A DNA stretch of 64,000 nucleotides from positions 28,945 through 92,944 of the forward strand of contig NZ_LOKZ01000011.1 in NCBI RefSeq assembly GCF_002211365.1. The letters run 5' to 3'. The position numbers and the translations under genes are program-made. This document shows positions 43,163-51,880 of the stretch, piece after piece. The DNA is from Rhizobium sp. R711 (GTDB lineage: Bacteria; Pseudomonadota; Alphaproteobacteria; Rhizobiales; Rhizobiaceae). The notes beneath the pieces were generated by a model. The model saw only the letters and a list, made by a program, of their open reading frames with translations. It did no database searches and was not told the origin of the DNA. Each line of letters begins with the position of its first letter. Within the stretch, counting starts at the first letter, position 1.

Positions 43163-44299
43163 TTAAAGGGCTAGATCGCTAGGATCGAAGTTGACGACGA
43201 CCTCATTCCAGGCGTCGTATTTATCTTTCGGCAGGTTCGAGAATGGGGCCGACTTCATGATGGCGCGATAGGCCCCGCCCTTGAGAGCCTGGCGAGTCGA
43301 ATCGTTGGTGCCGCCGGTGGCTTCGACCTCCGGCTCGCCGATGATGTTGCCATCCCGGTCCAATTTCATGCTGACCTTGATGCGCACGTCAGCGGCGCCT
43401 TCCATCCCAGGGATGACAGACCAATTGCCGGCAATGGCGCTCTTAAGCGCATCCATCTCGCTCATCGAGAGCTTGGAGCCATTGGACGCCTTTTTCGATC
43501 CGAGCGAGGCAACTTCCGTCGAGCGCTTGGCGCCACCGGACGACGGATCCTGCTTGTTCAACAAAGCGGCAATATCGTCGGCGTTGAAGTCGCTCTGTTT
43601 CGAAGAAGCGGATTTCGCCTTCTCCTGCTTCTTGTCAGCCTTCTTCTTGTCCGTCGGCTTTTCGTCTGCGTTCGCCTGATCCTCGGTCTTTTTTTCCGGG
43701 GGCTTTTCGGCCGGCTTCTGTTCCGGCGGCTTCGGCTGCGGCTTCACGACAGGAGTCGGGACCTTGTCCGGCAGCGCTTCGGCGTCCGGCTTCGGTGGCT
43801 CGGGCTGTTCCTGGGGCGTTTCCTCGGGCTTCGGCGGAGTTGGGGTCGGCGGTGTGATCTCGGGCTTTGGCGGTGTGATGGAAGCGACCTGCTTCGGCTC
43901 GACATCCGTCTCCTCCTTCACAATCTCCTTCACCTCGTTCGGCACCGGATCATTCTGCGGAAGAGGCTTTTCGGCAGCCTTCGGGGCAGCAGCGCTCTCG
44001 TTGTTGCTGGGCTTGGCGTTCGGAACAGGCGGCGTCTTGAGGTCGACCTTGTTATCGCCCATGTTCTCGGCGTTTTCGACTTCGGTCGGCCTTGTTGTTG
44101 GCCTTGGAGCTGGCTTTTCGCTCGGCTTGGCCGTCTTGTCGCCCTGCTGCATCTGCGTCATTTCTTCGACAGGCACGAGGTCAACGGGCATCGCCTCGAA
44201 ATCCTCGACCTTGAACTGCTCCGGGGAGCCGATCGAAATCAGCGCCCAGGCAAGCAGTGCACAGTGCAGAGCCGCAGATGTGACGATACTGGCCTTCAT
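43163..44299 (-). CDS. tolA: Tol-Pal system protein TolA
   Basis: TolA spans the periplasm and transmits the energy of TolQR to TolB-Pal. The 378-residue protein has one N-terminal membrane helix ([17 protein letters not shown]), a long extended middle region of Pro, Lys, Glu and Ala (about 40-250, with [22 protein letters not shown] repeats and a Lys-rich [13 protein letters not shown] segment), and a C-terminal TonB-like domain ([48 protein letters not shown]). It lies 8 bases after tolR and ends 22 bases before tolB. Confidence 0.96.
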   Translation of the reverse strand: MKASIVTSAALHCALLAWALISIGSPEQFKVEDFEAMPVDLVPVEEMTQMQQGDKTAKPSEKPAPRPTTRPTEVENAENMGDNKVDLKTPPVPNAKPSNNESAAAPKAAEKPLPQNDPVPNEVKEIVKEETDVEPKQVASITPPKPEITPPTPTPPKPEETPQEQPEPPKPDAEALPDKVPTPVVKPQPKPPEQKPAEKPPEKKTEDQANADEKPTDKKKADKKQEKAKSASSKQSDFNADDIAALLNKQDPSSGGAKRSTEVASLGSKKASNGSKLSMSEMDALKSAIAGNWSVIPGMEGAADVRIKVSMKLDRDGNIIGEPEVEATGGTNDSTRQALKGGAYRAIMKSAPFSNLPKDKYDAWNEVVVNFDPSDLAL

Positions 44300-44307
44300 A
44301 GCGTTCG

Positions 44308-44769
44308 CTATTGGTCCTTCTTCTGCTGCGTCACGAGACCGATGTTCTTGTAGCCGGCACCCTGGATGCGGGCCATGACGTCGGCGATCACGCCGTAAGG
44401 CGCGGTCGCGTCGCCGCGAACGAAGATGCGTTCATTGTAGCCGGTCGTTGCGATCGCCTCGAGCTTCGCGGCGATTTCATCGACCGGGATCGGTGTTTCC
44501 TGCAGGAACACCTGGCCGTCGTTCTTGACCGAGATCGTGATCGGCTGCGTTTCGGAATTCAGCGCCTTGGCCTGTGTTTCCGGCAGGTCGACCGGCACGC
44601 CGACCGTCATCATCGGTGCTGCGACCATGAAGATGATCAAAAGCACGAGCATGACGTCGACGAGCGGCGTTACGTTGATTTCGGAGATCGCGCCACCTCT
44701 GTGGCCACCACGACGACGACCACCGCGGCCACCGCCACTACCGCCACCGCTTGGAGCACCCATACCCAT
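44308..44769 (-). CDS. tolR: Tol-Pal system protein TolR
   Basis: TolR with TolQ uses the proton gradient. The 153-residue protein begins with a Gly/Arg-rich cytoplasmic tail, unusual and characteristic of Rhizobiales, then SEINVTPLVDVMLVLLIIFM, where the Asp in PLVDVML is the proton-carrying residue of the single membrane helix, and a periplasmic domain with VDLPETQAKALN and IFVRGDATAPYGVIADVM. It lies 23 bases after tolQ. Confidence 0.96.
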   Translation of the reverse strand: MGMGAPSGGGSGGGRGGRRRGGHRGGAISEINVTPLVDVMLVLLIIFMVAAPMMTVGVPVDLPETQAKALNSETQPITISVKNDGQVFLQETPIPVDEIAAKLEAIATTGYNERIFVRGDATAPYGVIADVMARIQGAGYKNIGLVTQQKKDQ

Positions 44770-44792
44770 ATCGTTGACTCCGTTCCCGTCGA

Positions 44793-45512
44793 TTACTGCG
44801 CGGCCTGGCGCGGCTGCAGTTTCTCGTCGATCTGGCGCGAAAGGATGGCGGAGAATTCATCCGCAAAACCTTCCATGCGACCAGAAAGCTTGCCGGCATC
44901 GGCAGTGAACTTGTTGTAGGCGATAACGGCCGGGATAGCGGCAACAAGGCCGATTGCGGTTGCAAGCAGCGCTTCCGCGATACCGGGAGCAACCACCGCG
45001 AGGTTCGTCGACTTCGAGCCGGCGATCGCCTGGAATGAAGTCATGATACCGACGACCGTACCGAAGAGGCCAATGAACGGCCCGGCGGAACCGATCGTTG
45101 CCAGCGAGCCGAGGCGGGCTGAGAGGAATTCGGATTCACGCGCCAGCGTAACGTCCATGGCGCGGTCGATACGCATCTGCAGACCGATCGGGGAGCGCGC
45201 ACCGCGCTCGAACGACTTCTTCCATTCGCGCATCGCCGCAACGAAGATCGCGGCAAGGCCGGTATTGTTGCGCTCCGACAGCGTGCGATAAAGCTCTTCC
45301 AGCGACTGGCCCGACCAGAATACCTGCTCGAACTTCTCGAACTGGCGCCGTGCGCGACCATACGCCAGGTACTTGTCGATGACGATCGCCCAGGTCCAGA
45401 CCGAGGCTGCGATGAGCCCGAGCATGACCAGCTTGACGACGAGACCTGCCTGCATAAACAGCGACCAGAGGCTGACGTCGGCCGTTGCTGCTGCCAATCC
45501 TACTTGTTCCAT
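44793..45512 (-). CDS. tolQ: Tol-Pal system protein TolQ
   Basis: TolQ is the membrane scaffold of the proton-driven TolQR motor. The 239-residue product has three membrane helices: VVKLVMLGLIAASVWTWAIV near residue 25, one near 130-155 (SLATIGSAGPFIGLFGTVVG, with the conserved GLFGTVVG), and AEALLATAIGLVAAIPAVI near 175. The start at 45512 (MEQVGLAAATADVSLW) is preferred over the longer frame. It is the first gene of the tolQRAB-pal operon, and the 426-base gap upstream must contain the promoter. Confidence 0.96.
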   Translation of the reverse strand: MEQVGLAAATADVSLWSLFMQAGLVVKLVMLGLIAASVWTWAIVIDKYLAYGRARRQFEKFEQVFWSGQSLEELYRTLSERNNTGLAAIFVAAMREWKKSFERGARSPIGLQMRIDRAMDVTLARESEFLSARLGSLATIGSAGPFIGLFGTVVGIMTSFQAIAGSKSTNLAVVAPGIAEALLATAIGLVAAIPAVIAYNKFTADAGKLSGRMEGFADEFSAILSRQIDEKLQPRQAAQ

Positions 45513-45938
45513 TGATCCAAAATCCCCGAATCCAAACGCCCGGCACTTGACCGGGCGGCACAAAGTGATCTCGCAAGAAGTGTCTGGCGGCCGCCGCCCA
45601 AAGCCCTGGTCAAGCTTCCAAGCTCTTATCCGCCTTCCTTGCCGTCAAATTTGGTCAAAGGAAGGCGTGCACCGCACAAACTCTGACAATCCGAGTAAGA
45701 CACTATTATGGTTAACAGTTCGTTAGCGCCGGATCATGACAGCGAAACTATCGGCGAAAGATTTATCCCTTGGATTACTTGGTCAGATCTAGGTCGATGA
45801 TCACAACAGCGCTTATCTTCCAGCGCGCGAATTCCTTCACACAAAACTCATGTTTATGCAAGGCCGGAATCCCGCGTCTTTTCAGCGTTCGCGATCAACC
45901 CAGGCGAATCGCCGCACACAAAGGGTGGCGGCAAGGGC
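45513..45938. other. Intergenic region between ybgC and tolQ
   Basis: A 426-base gap on the minus-strand path between ybgC and tolQ. In many genomes ybgC and tolQ are nearly contiguous, so this spacer is long. No coding frame with a ribosome site and no hairpin terminator is convincing; an 18-codon plus-strand frame from 45736 is too short to support. The tolQ promoter should lie here. Confidence 0.45.
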
Positions 45939-46403
45939 TCAGGGCCCGCGGAGCGGCTTGCTGCCTTCGAGAAATTTCTCGGCAAGCGTTTCCGGCAGGC
46001 GTCGCGGCCTGGCATTAGCATTGATGACGGCGATGATCACCTTGGCGGCGATCAGCAGCGTTTCGCCGCGCCGGATCTCCTGATTGAGGACCATCTTGGC
46101 GCCACCTGCTTTTTCGGTGTGCGTCAGCACGGTCAGGATGTCATCCATCCGCGCAGGCTGCTTGAAGTCGATCTCCATGCGGTGGACGACGAAGACAAGT
46201 CCCTCCTCGTCCGCATTGATAAGCTCTCGCTGCTCGACGCCGAGGCACCGCAAATAGTCGGTGCGACCGCGCTCGAGGAAGTGCAGATAGCGGGCGTGGT
46301 AGACGAGGCCGGAAAAATCGGTGTCCTCGTAATAAACTCGTTGCAGGAGCCGGTGACCCGTTTCCGTGAGTTCACCCGAAATCGAAAAACCGTTGTCCGC
46401 CAT
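45939..46403 (-). CDS. ybgC: Acyl-CoA thioesterase YbgC, Tol-Pal associated
   Basis: YbgC is a hot-dog-fold thioesterase encoded beside tolQ in most proteobacteria. The 154-residue product has the active-site segment VYYEDTDFSGLVYHARYLHF with the catalytic Asp, followed by ERGRTDYLRCLG, and a C-terminal strand pattern (IEIDFKQPARMDDILTV-like, GGAKMVLNQEIRRGE). The start at 46403 follows GGAGAAAATT; the frame upstream includes a leader hairpin (46433-46450). It is followed by the tol genes after a long gap and is divergent from sqdB. Confidence 0.93.
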   Translation of the reverse strand: MADNGFSISGELTETGHRLLQRVYYEDTDFSGLVYHARYLHFLERGRTDYLRCLGVEQRELINADEEGLVFVVHRMEIDFKQPARMDDILTVLTHTEKAGGAKMVLNQEIRRGETLLIAAKVIIAVINANARPRRLPETLAEKFLEGSKPLRGP

Positions 46404-46432
46404 AATTTTCTCCAAAGTCACGCGCCCTCTTT

Positions 46433-46450
46433 GGCGGAAGACTTTCCGCC
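46433..46450. promoter_or_regulatory. Hairpin in the ybgC leader
   Basis: GGCGGAA and TTCCGCC pair perfectly around a 4-base loop, 30-47 bases before the ybgC start on its leader strand. There is no T-run, so it may be a leader structure or a protein-binding palindrome. Confidence 0.35.
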
Positions 46451-46522
46451 TTGCAAGCATTGAACAATTGTCACGCTTCCTAAGTAATTTTTGACAGAAA
46501 CAATCAAGCAGGAGACGACGCG

Positions 46523-47743
46523 ATGAAGATTGCAGTGATGGGCGGAGACGGATTCATCGGTTGGCCGACATCATTGCATCTCTCCGACGCGGGGCACGAG
46601 ATCCATATTCTCGACAACCTCTCGCGACGGTGGATCGACACCGAACTCGGGGTCCAGTCGCTGACGCCGATGGACTCGATCCAGGAGCGCACGCGCATCT
46701 GGCACGCGGAAACTGGTCGACGCATCCATTTCAACCTGATCGACCTCGCCAAGGATTACGAGCTCCTCAAGAAGTGGCTCGCCGAGAACCGTCCGGACGC
46801 CGTCATTCATTTCGCCGAGCAGCGTGCCGCCCCCTACTCGATGAAGAGCGACCGCCACAAGAACTACACCGTCAACAACAACGTCAATGCCACTCATAAC
46901 CTCCTGAATGCGCTCGTTGAACTCCAGCTCGACGCGCATCTGATCCACCTCGGGACGATGGGCGTCTACGGCTATTCGACGGTCGGAGCGGCGATCCCCG
47001 AGGGATATCTGCCGGTTGGCATAGAGACGGCGGACGGCGAGACCATCAGCCAGGAAATCCTCTACCCTTCCAATCCCGGCTCGATCTATCACATGACCAA
47101 ATGCCTGGATCAGTTGCTCTTCCATTTCTACGCCAAGAACGACCGCCTTCGCATAACCGACCTACACCAGGGGATCGTTTGGGGGACGCATACCGAGCAG
47201 ACCCGCCGGCACCCGCAACTCGTCAATCGCTTCGATTACGACGGCGACTACGGCACCGTGCTGAACCGCTTCCTCATCCAGGCGGCGATCGGATATCCGT
47301 TGACCGTCCATGGCACCGGCGGCCAGACCCGCGCCTTCATCCACATCCAGGACTCCGTGCGCTGCATCGAGCTTGCCTTGAACAACCCGCCTGCCCGCGG
47401 CGCCCGTGTCGAAATCTTCAACCAGATGACGGAAACGCATCGGGTGCGCGATCTGGCGGAAATGATCGCCAAGATGAGCGGTGCTGAAATCGCCTGGCTG
47501 CCGAACCCGCGCAAGGAAGCGCCGGAGAACGAGCTGATCGTCAAAAACGAGAAATTCCGCAATCTCGGCCTCGATCCGATCACCCTGCAGACGGGGCTTC
47601 TCAGTGAAATCGTCGACGTCGCCAAGAAATTTGCCTATCGCGTCGATCGGTCGCGCGTGCCCGCCGTGTCCGCCTGGACGAAAGACATTGCCGTCACGAT
47701 CAATCATGATCCGGAAGGCAAGAGGCTGAAGTCCGTTTCATGA
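46523..47743 (+). CDS. sqdB: UDP-sulfoquinovose synthase
   Basis: SqdB makes UDP-sulfoquinovose from UDP-glucose and sulfite, the head-group donor for the sulfolipid SQDG. The 406-residue product is an extended short-chain dehydrogenase: the NAD motif GGDGFIGWPTSLHLSDAGH at the N-terminus, the RRWIDTELG segment typical of SqdB, the catalytic Thr in IHLGTMGVYGYS, and YxxxK in YHMTKCLD; GIVWGTHTEQT and the sulfite-binding region follow. GAGACGACGCG precedes ATG 46523. It begins the sqdBDC operon, coupled to the next gene by a 4-base overlap. Confidence 0.96.
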   Translation: MKIAVMGGDGFIGWPTSLHLSDAGHEIHILDNLSRRWIDTELGVQSLTPMDSIQERTRIWHAETGRRIHFNLIDLAKDYELLKKWLAENRPDAVIHFAEQRAAPYSMKSDRHKNYTVNNNVNATHNLLNALVELQLDAHLIHLGTMGVYGYSTVGAAIPEGYLPVGIETADGETISQEILYPSNPGSIYHMTKCLDQLLFHFYAKNDRLRITDLHQGIVWGTHTEQTRRHPQLVNRFDYDGDYGTVLNRFLIQAAIGYPLTVHGTGGQTRAFIHIQDSVRCIELALNNPPARGARVEIFNQMTETHRVRDLAEMIAKMSGAEIAWLPNPRKEAPENELIVKNEKFRNLGLDPITLQTGLLSEIVDVAKKFAYRVDRSRVPAVSAWTKDIAVTINHDPEGKRLKSVS

Positions 47744-48561
47744 GTGAGCCTCGACAAGCCTACATCACTCTCGTCACCAACGACGATTACGCCATGGGCG
47801 CCAAGGCGCTCACAGCATCGTTGCGCCGAACCGGCACTTCGGCTGATATCGTCGTCCTCCACACGGAGGGTGTTGACGACGCCAGCCTTGCCCCGCTCCT
47901 GCAATACGGTTGTCGCCTGGTGCCGGTCGAGCATCTGCCGCTGTCAGCCGAGTTCAATGAACGTCATGCTCGATCCAGTCTGCACGCCGCCGCCCCCTTC
48001 ACGAAGGGACGCAAGCCGGCATTTCACTCGCCGCTTGACAATTTCTGCAAGCTGCGCCTCTGGCAGTTGACCGAATATACCAGCTGCGTCTTCATCGACG
48101 CCGACGCGCTCGTGCTGCGAAACATCGACAAGCTCTTCCGCTATCCCGAGTTTTCCGCCGCCCCGAACGTCTATGAATCCCTTGCGGATTTTCACCGGCT
48201 GAACTCCGGCGTCTTCGTCGCTCAACCGTCCGAGAAGACATTCCAACGCATGCTCGAACGGCTGGATCAGCCGGGTGTGTTCTGGAAGCGGACGGACCAG
48301 ACCTTCCTGCAGGAATTTTTCCCGGATTGGCACGGCCTGCCGGTCTATTTCAATATGCTCCAGTATGTATGGTTCACCATGCCGCGGCTTTGGGACTGGC
48401 AGAGCATTTCCGTCCTGCACTACCAGTACGAGAAGCCATGGGAGACGAATCATCCGAAGGCCGATAAACTGCGACCGCTGATCGACCTGTGGCATGCATT
48501 CTATGCCGGCGCTGACCTGCCGGATCTATCGACCATGGCAAACCCTGAAGAGACAGCATGA
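47740..48561 (+). CDS. sqdD: Glycosyltransferase SqdD (GT8/glycogenin-like), SQDG pathway
   Basis: The 273-residue protein is a GT8-type glycosyltransferase: YITLVTNDDYAMGAKALTAS at the start, and the Asp-x-Asp metal site in CVFIDADALVLRNIDKLF, then NSGVFVAQPSEKTFQRML and DQTFLQEFF. In Rhodobacter sphaeroides the homologous sqdD lies in the same order and is needed for SQDG synthesis as the transferase that uses UDP-sulfoquinovose. Its ATG overlaps the sqdB stop (ATGA), and its own stop overlaps the next ATG in the same way. The symbol is from gene order and family. Confidence 0.85.
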   Translation: MSEPRQAYITLVTNDDYAMGAKALTASLRRTGTSADIVVLHTEGVDDASLAPLLQYGCRLVPVEHLPLSAEFNERHARSSLHAAAPFTKGRKPAFHSPLDNFCKLRLWQLTEYTSCVFIDADALVLRNIDKLFRYPEFSAAPNVYESLADFHRLNSGVFVAQPSEKTFQRMLERLDQPGVFWKRTDQTFLQEFFPDWHGLPVYFNMLQYVWFTMPRLWDWQSISVLHYQYEKPWETNHPKADKLRPLIDLWHAFYAGADLPDLSTMANPEETA

Positions 48562-49442
48562 AGGTACTGGTATCAGGCGGAACAGGTCTCGTCGGGCGCT
48601 ATATCGTCGAAGAACTGCTTGCCGCCGGCCATACCGTGATCATCGGCGGCCGCCACGCGCCATTGCCTCGATTCTTTTCACGTCCGGTGGAGTTCGCCGC
48701 GCTCTCGCTCGATCCGGCACACGATCATCGCGAGGCCTTCGACGATGCCTATTTCTTCGTGCACGCCGCCTTCCACCACCTGCCCGGTAAATACCGCGGC
48801 GGCGAGGGCGACGACCCGGAGACGTTCAGGCGCTTCAATCTCGACGGCAGCGTCCGGCTTTTCGAAGCCGCGAAACGCGCCGGCACGCGCCGCTGCGTCT
48901 TCATTTCCAGCCGCGCCGCCTACGGCGAACACGCACCCGGAACCACGCTGAAAGAAGGTATGCAAGACAAGCCCGAGACCCTTTACGGCCAGGTCAAGCT
49001 TGATGCCGAGCGCAGTCTCGCACACCTTGCGGCGCCCGGCTTCGCAACGGCCAGCCTGCGATTGACCGGCGTCTATGGCGACCTTCGGCCGAACAAATGG
49101 GATAAGTTGATCGAGGATTACCTCGCCGGCCGTCCCTTGCCTTCGCGTGCCGGAACCGAAGTCCACGGAAGAGACGTCGGCAAAGCCGTGCGGCTGATGC
49201 TTGAGGCAGACGCCGCACGCATCTCCGGCGAGACCTTCAACGTCTCCGATGTCACGCTCGATACCTGGGACATTCTCGAACACATTCGCTGGGAGCGCGA
49301 TTGCCTGAACAGGCTGCCGCTTCCTGCCGACAAATCACAGCTGACGCCGATGGACACGGCGAAAATCCGCGCTCTCGGCTGGTCGCCAGGCGGCATGCCG
49401 TTGTTCAATGAAACGATCCGTACGCTTGCTACGGGCACATAG
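48558..49442 (+). CDS. sqdC: NAD-dependent epimerase/reductase SqdC-like
   Basis: A 294-residue Rossmann protein: VSGGTGLVGRYIVEELLAAG at the N-terminus, an HAAFHHLPG segment, FISSRAAYGEHAPG with the Tyr, and the YGQVKLDAER YxxxK site. It belongs to the extended short-chain dehydrogenases and corresponds in place to sqdC of the sulfolipid operon in Rhodobacter, where its loss leads to accumulation of an intermediate, sulfoquinovosyl dihydroxyacetone. The start overlaps the sqdD stop, so the three genes are translated as a coupled set. Confidence 0.8.
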   Translation: MKVLVSGGTGLVGRYIVEELLAAGHTVIIGGRHAPLPRFFSRPVEFAALSLDPAHDHREAFDDAYFFVHAAFHHLPGKYRGGEGDDPETFRRFNLDGSVRLFEAAKRAGTRRCVFISSRAAYGEHAPGTTLKEGMQDKPETLYGQVKLDAERSLAHLAAPGFATASLRLTGVYGDLRPNKWDKLIEDYLAGRPLPSRAGTEVHGRDVGKAVRLMLEADAARISGETFNVSDVTLDTWDILEHIRWERDCLNRLPLPADKSQLTPMDTAKIRALGWSPGGMPLFNETIRTLATGT

Positions 49443-49518
49443 GTGGAGCGGATAACGCACAGGCCCACGCAAGCCTGAAGTTGCAGACTGCCGCGGATAG
49501 TGCAATCCGGAGGATAGT

Positions 49519-50250
49519 ATGCAGGTCGGTTCCGCATCAGCGCTCAACATCCTACGCAACAGCTACTCGACCGACAATCTCAGTACCACGGCCGACGGCA
49601 CCAACGCGCGATTGAAGATATTGCAGAATGCAGCAAAGGCGCAGGAAAGCTTGCGAGAGAGCATGGCGACCTCTGCCGAAGCCACCAAGGCCCGCGCGGC
49701 ACGAAAGCTTGAGGAAGCCAAGCAGCAACTCGAAATGCTGAAGAGCGGCGGCTACCCGCCAGAGGTCGTCGCCCGATTGGCGGCCGAACTTGCCCACAAG
49801 ATCAGCGCCGCCGCAGCGGAATTTGCATCGGCTGTTGCTGCCAGCGCGACAAGCGCGGTATCCACCGCCAATGCAGCCGCCACAGCCACCGATACCGGAG
49901 CGGCGACGGCAGACGCCACAACCGACGCATCGGCCACAAACGCAACGACGTCTTCGTATAGCTCTGACGCGAGCGCGGCTCAAGCCGACGAGCCGGACGG
50001 CACAACCGCGGCACGCAATGCCTACCAGAGCATCGTCGAAGACGGAAAGCAGGCATCAGCAGGTATCTCCACCGAAGATCGCAAGACGATGGAAGAGTTC
50101 AAGGCCATGCTGCGGGAGGTCCGGCAGCTCATGGACAAGGCCATGCGCGACTTGCGCGGAAGAACCGGTCAACAGACCTCCGGCGCGAACGCCTATTCGT
50201 TTGAGGCACAGTCCAACGCCTTGGCCAGACCAACCAGCATCACGATTTGA
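49519..50250 (+). CDS. Uncharacterised coiled-coil protein with Ala/Thr-rich centre
   Basis: The 243-residue product has no signal or membrane helix. An N-terminal polar segment is followed by a charged helix (ARAARKLEEAKQQLEMLKSG, about 60-77) that is probably a coiled coil, a PPEVVARLAAELAHKISAAA helix, then a long stretch of Ala, Thr and Ser (about 95-150), and a second coiled-coil helix (RKTMEEFKAMLREVRQLMDK, about 187-206). The low-complexity centre probably forms a flexible link. GGAGG precedes ATG 49519. No family recognised; it lies between sqdC and the folate gene. Confidence 0.65.
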   Translation: MQVGSASALNILRNSYSTDNLSTTADGTNARLKILQNAAKAQESLRESMATSAEATKARAARKLEEAKQQLEMLKSGGYPPEVVARLAAELAHKISAAAAEFASAVAASATSAVSTANAAATATDTGAATADATTDASATNATTSSYSSDASAAQADEPDGTTAARNAYQSIVEDGKQASAGISTEDRKTMEEFKAMLREVRQLMDKAMRDLRGRTGQQTSGANAYSFEAQSNALARPTSITI

Positions 50251-50337
50251 CCTGATCGGCTCAGGCAGGCGGTCAAAGGTCGCATTGTTCCGTTGAAATG
50301 ATCGGCCAGACCATTATCGTCTGCTGAAAACAACGTG

Positions 50338-50934
50338 ATGGACCGCATGACCCCGAAAGAACTGAAAGCCGAAATGCGTACCGGCCGGCTCGCACTGCGC
50401 GACGCGATCCCGGAAGACACTCGCATCGAGATGAGCCTGGCCATGGCCGAGCATGCGGGCGAGGCGGTCGCATTCGAACCTGGTACAATCGTGTCCGGGT
50501 TCCTGCCGATCCGCTCCGAGGCCGACATCCGGCCGCTTATGGCGCGGTTCCAGGCTCGTGGAGCGCGGCTTTGCGTGCCCGCCATCCTCGACAAGCAGAC
50601 GATCGCCTTTCGCGAGCTCGTGCGCGGCGTGCCGTTGGTCAGCACAGGCTTCGGCACGTCGGGTCCGCCGGCGGACGCCGCCGTACTCAATCCCGAAATC
50701 ATGCTGGTGCCCCTCTCCGCTTTTGACAATCGCGGCCACCGCATCGGTTATGGCGCCGGCTATTACGACCGCGCCATCGAGCGTTTGCGGCAAAAAGGCC
50801 TGCATCCCAAGCTGATCGGCATTGCATTCGACTGCCAGGAAGTGGCACATGTGCCCGACGAGCCGCACGATGTCAGCCTGGACGCCCTTCTGACGGAAAG
50901 CGGGCTGCGCTTTTTTGCCTCTTGGATTGGATAG
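50338..50934 (+). CDS. fthC: 5-formyltetrahydrofolate cyclo-ligase
   Basis: This enzyme (also YgfA/MTHFS) uses ATP to turn 5-formyl-THF into 5,10-methenyl-THF, recovering folate and removing a product inhibitor. The product of about 198 residues has the Arg/Lys-rich N-terminal helix (KELKAEMRTGRLALRDAIPE), the middle FLPIRSEADIRPLMARF and the conserved GYGAGYYDRAIERL motif near the C-terminus. Starts at 50335 (GTG), 50338 and 50347 are possible; none has a strong ribosome site. The next gene begins 2 bases after its stop. Confidence 0.92.
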   Translation: MDRMTPKELKAEMRTGRLALRDAIPEDTRIEMSLAMAEHAGEAVAFEPGTIVSGFLPIRSEADIRPLMARFQARGARLCVPAILDKQTIAFRELVRGVPLVSTGFGTSGPPADAAVLNPEIMLVPLSAFDNRGHRIGYGAGYYDRAIERLRQKGLHPKLIGIAFDCQEVAHVPDEPHDVSLDALLTESGLRFFASWIG

Positions 50935-50936
50935 CA

Positions 50937-51761
50937 ATGCGACTGCTTTTTCTGGGCGACATGGTGGGTAAGACCGGACGCACTGCCGTCTGGAACCGCC
51001 TCCCCGGCCTTATTTCTGACCTGAAGCTCGATTTCGTCGTGGTCAACGGCGAGAACGCCGCCGGCGGTTTCGGCATCACCGAGGATATCTTCCTCGAAAC
51101 GATCAACGCCGGTGCCGATGTCGTCACGACGGGCAATCACGTCTGGGATCAGAAGGAAGCGGTCGCGTTCGCTGGACGTCACGACCAGTTCCTGCGACCG
51201 GCCAACTACCCGCAGGGCACACCGGGCCGCGGCTCGGGGCTTTTCTATGCCCGTAACGGTGCGCGCGTGCTGGTCGCAAATGTCATGGGCCGCGTCTTCA
51301 TGCATCCCGAACTCGACGACCCGTTCAAATCCGCCGAAGCGATCCTCGATGCCTGCCCGCTCAAGGAACAGGCGGATGCGATCATCTTCGACTTCCATGC
51401 CGAAGCGACCAGCGAGAAACAGTGTTTCGGCCATTTCGTCGACGGCCGCGCCAGCTTCGTCGTCGGCACACATACCCATGTCCCGACGGCTGATCATCAG
51501 ATCCTGAACGGCGGCACCGCCTACATGTCGGACGCCGGCATGTGCGGCGACTACGACTCCTCGCTCGGCATGGACAAGGAAGAGCCGCTGAACCGCTTCA
51601 TCTCCAAGATGCCGAAAGGTCGTATGGAGGCGGCGACCGGTCCCGCCACAATCTGTGGCGTAGGCGTCGAGATATCCGATGCGACCGGGCTCGCTGAAAA
51701 GATCGCTCCGCTGCGCCTCGGTCCCCGGCTTGCCGAAACCATCCCGGAGTTCTGGCGCTAG
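50937..51761 (+). CDS. ymdB: YmdB-family metallophosphoesterase
   Basis: This 274-residue protein belongs to the TIGR00282 metallophosphoesterase family; the Bacillus relative YmdB hydrolyses 2',3'-cyclic nucleotides and affects biofilm. The fold is visible from LLFLGDMVGKTGR (first Asp), VVVNGENAAGGFGI with Asn and Glu, TTGNHVWDQKE (Asn-His), and the later DFHAEATSEK and VGTHTHVPTAD histidines. The start at 50937 lies 2 bases after the folate gene's stop, so the two are translated together. Confidence 0.92.
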   Translation: MRLLFLGDMVGKTGRTAVWNRLPGLISDLKLDFVVVNGENAAGGFGITEDIFLETINAGADVVTTGNHVWDQKEAVAFAGRHDQFLRPANYPQGTPGRGSGLFYARNGARVLVANVMGRVFMHPELDDPFKSAEAILDACPLKEQADAIIFDFHAEATSEKQCFGHFVDGRASFVVGTHTHVPTADHQILNGGTAYMSDAGMCGDYDSSLGMDKEEPLNRFISKMPKGRMEAATGPATICGVGVEISDATGLAEKIAPLRLGPRLAETIPEFWR

Positions 51762-51880
51762 TTCAGGCACTTCCCCGGCATGACGCAAAAGTGAGCAGCG
51801 GCTCCGGATTTCAACTGGACCGCTGTGGCGCCTTGCCCCATCCTCCCGAGCTTACCCGTGAGAGCGCTGGAGGAAGTGGC

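Noticed and set aside
46404..46522. Pho box before sqdB, expected because SQDG rises under phosphate starvation
   Set aside because: Only a half-site resembling TTGTCAC/CTGTCAA is present; the second 7-mer at the right spacing does not match.
50251..50337. 6S RNA upstream of the 5-formyl-THF cyclo-ligase gene, a common position in other bacteria
   Set aside because: The gap is only 87 bases, too short for 6S RNA, and no long central-bubble helix is seen.
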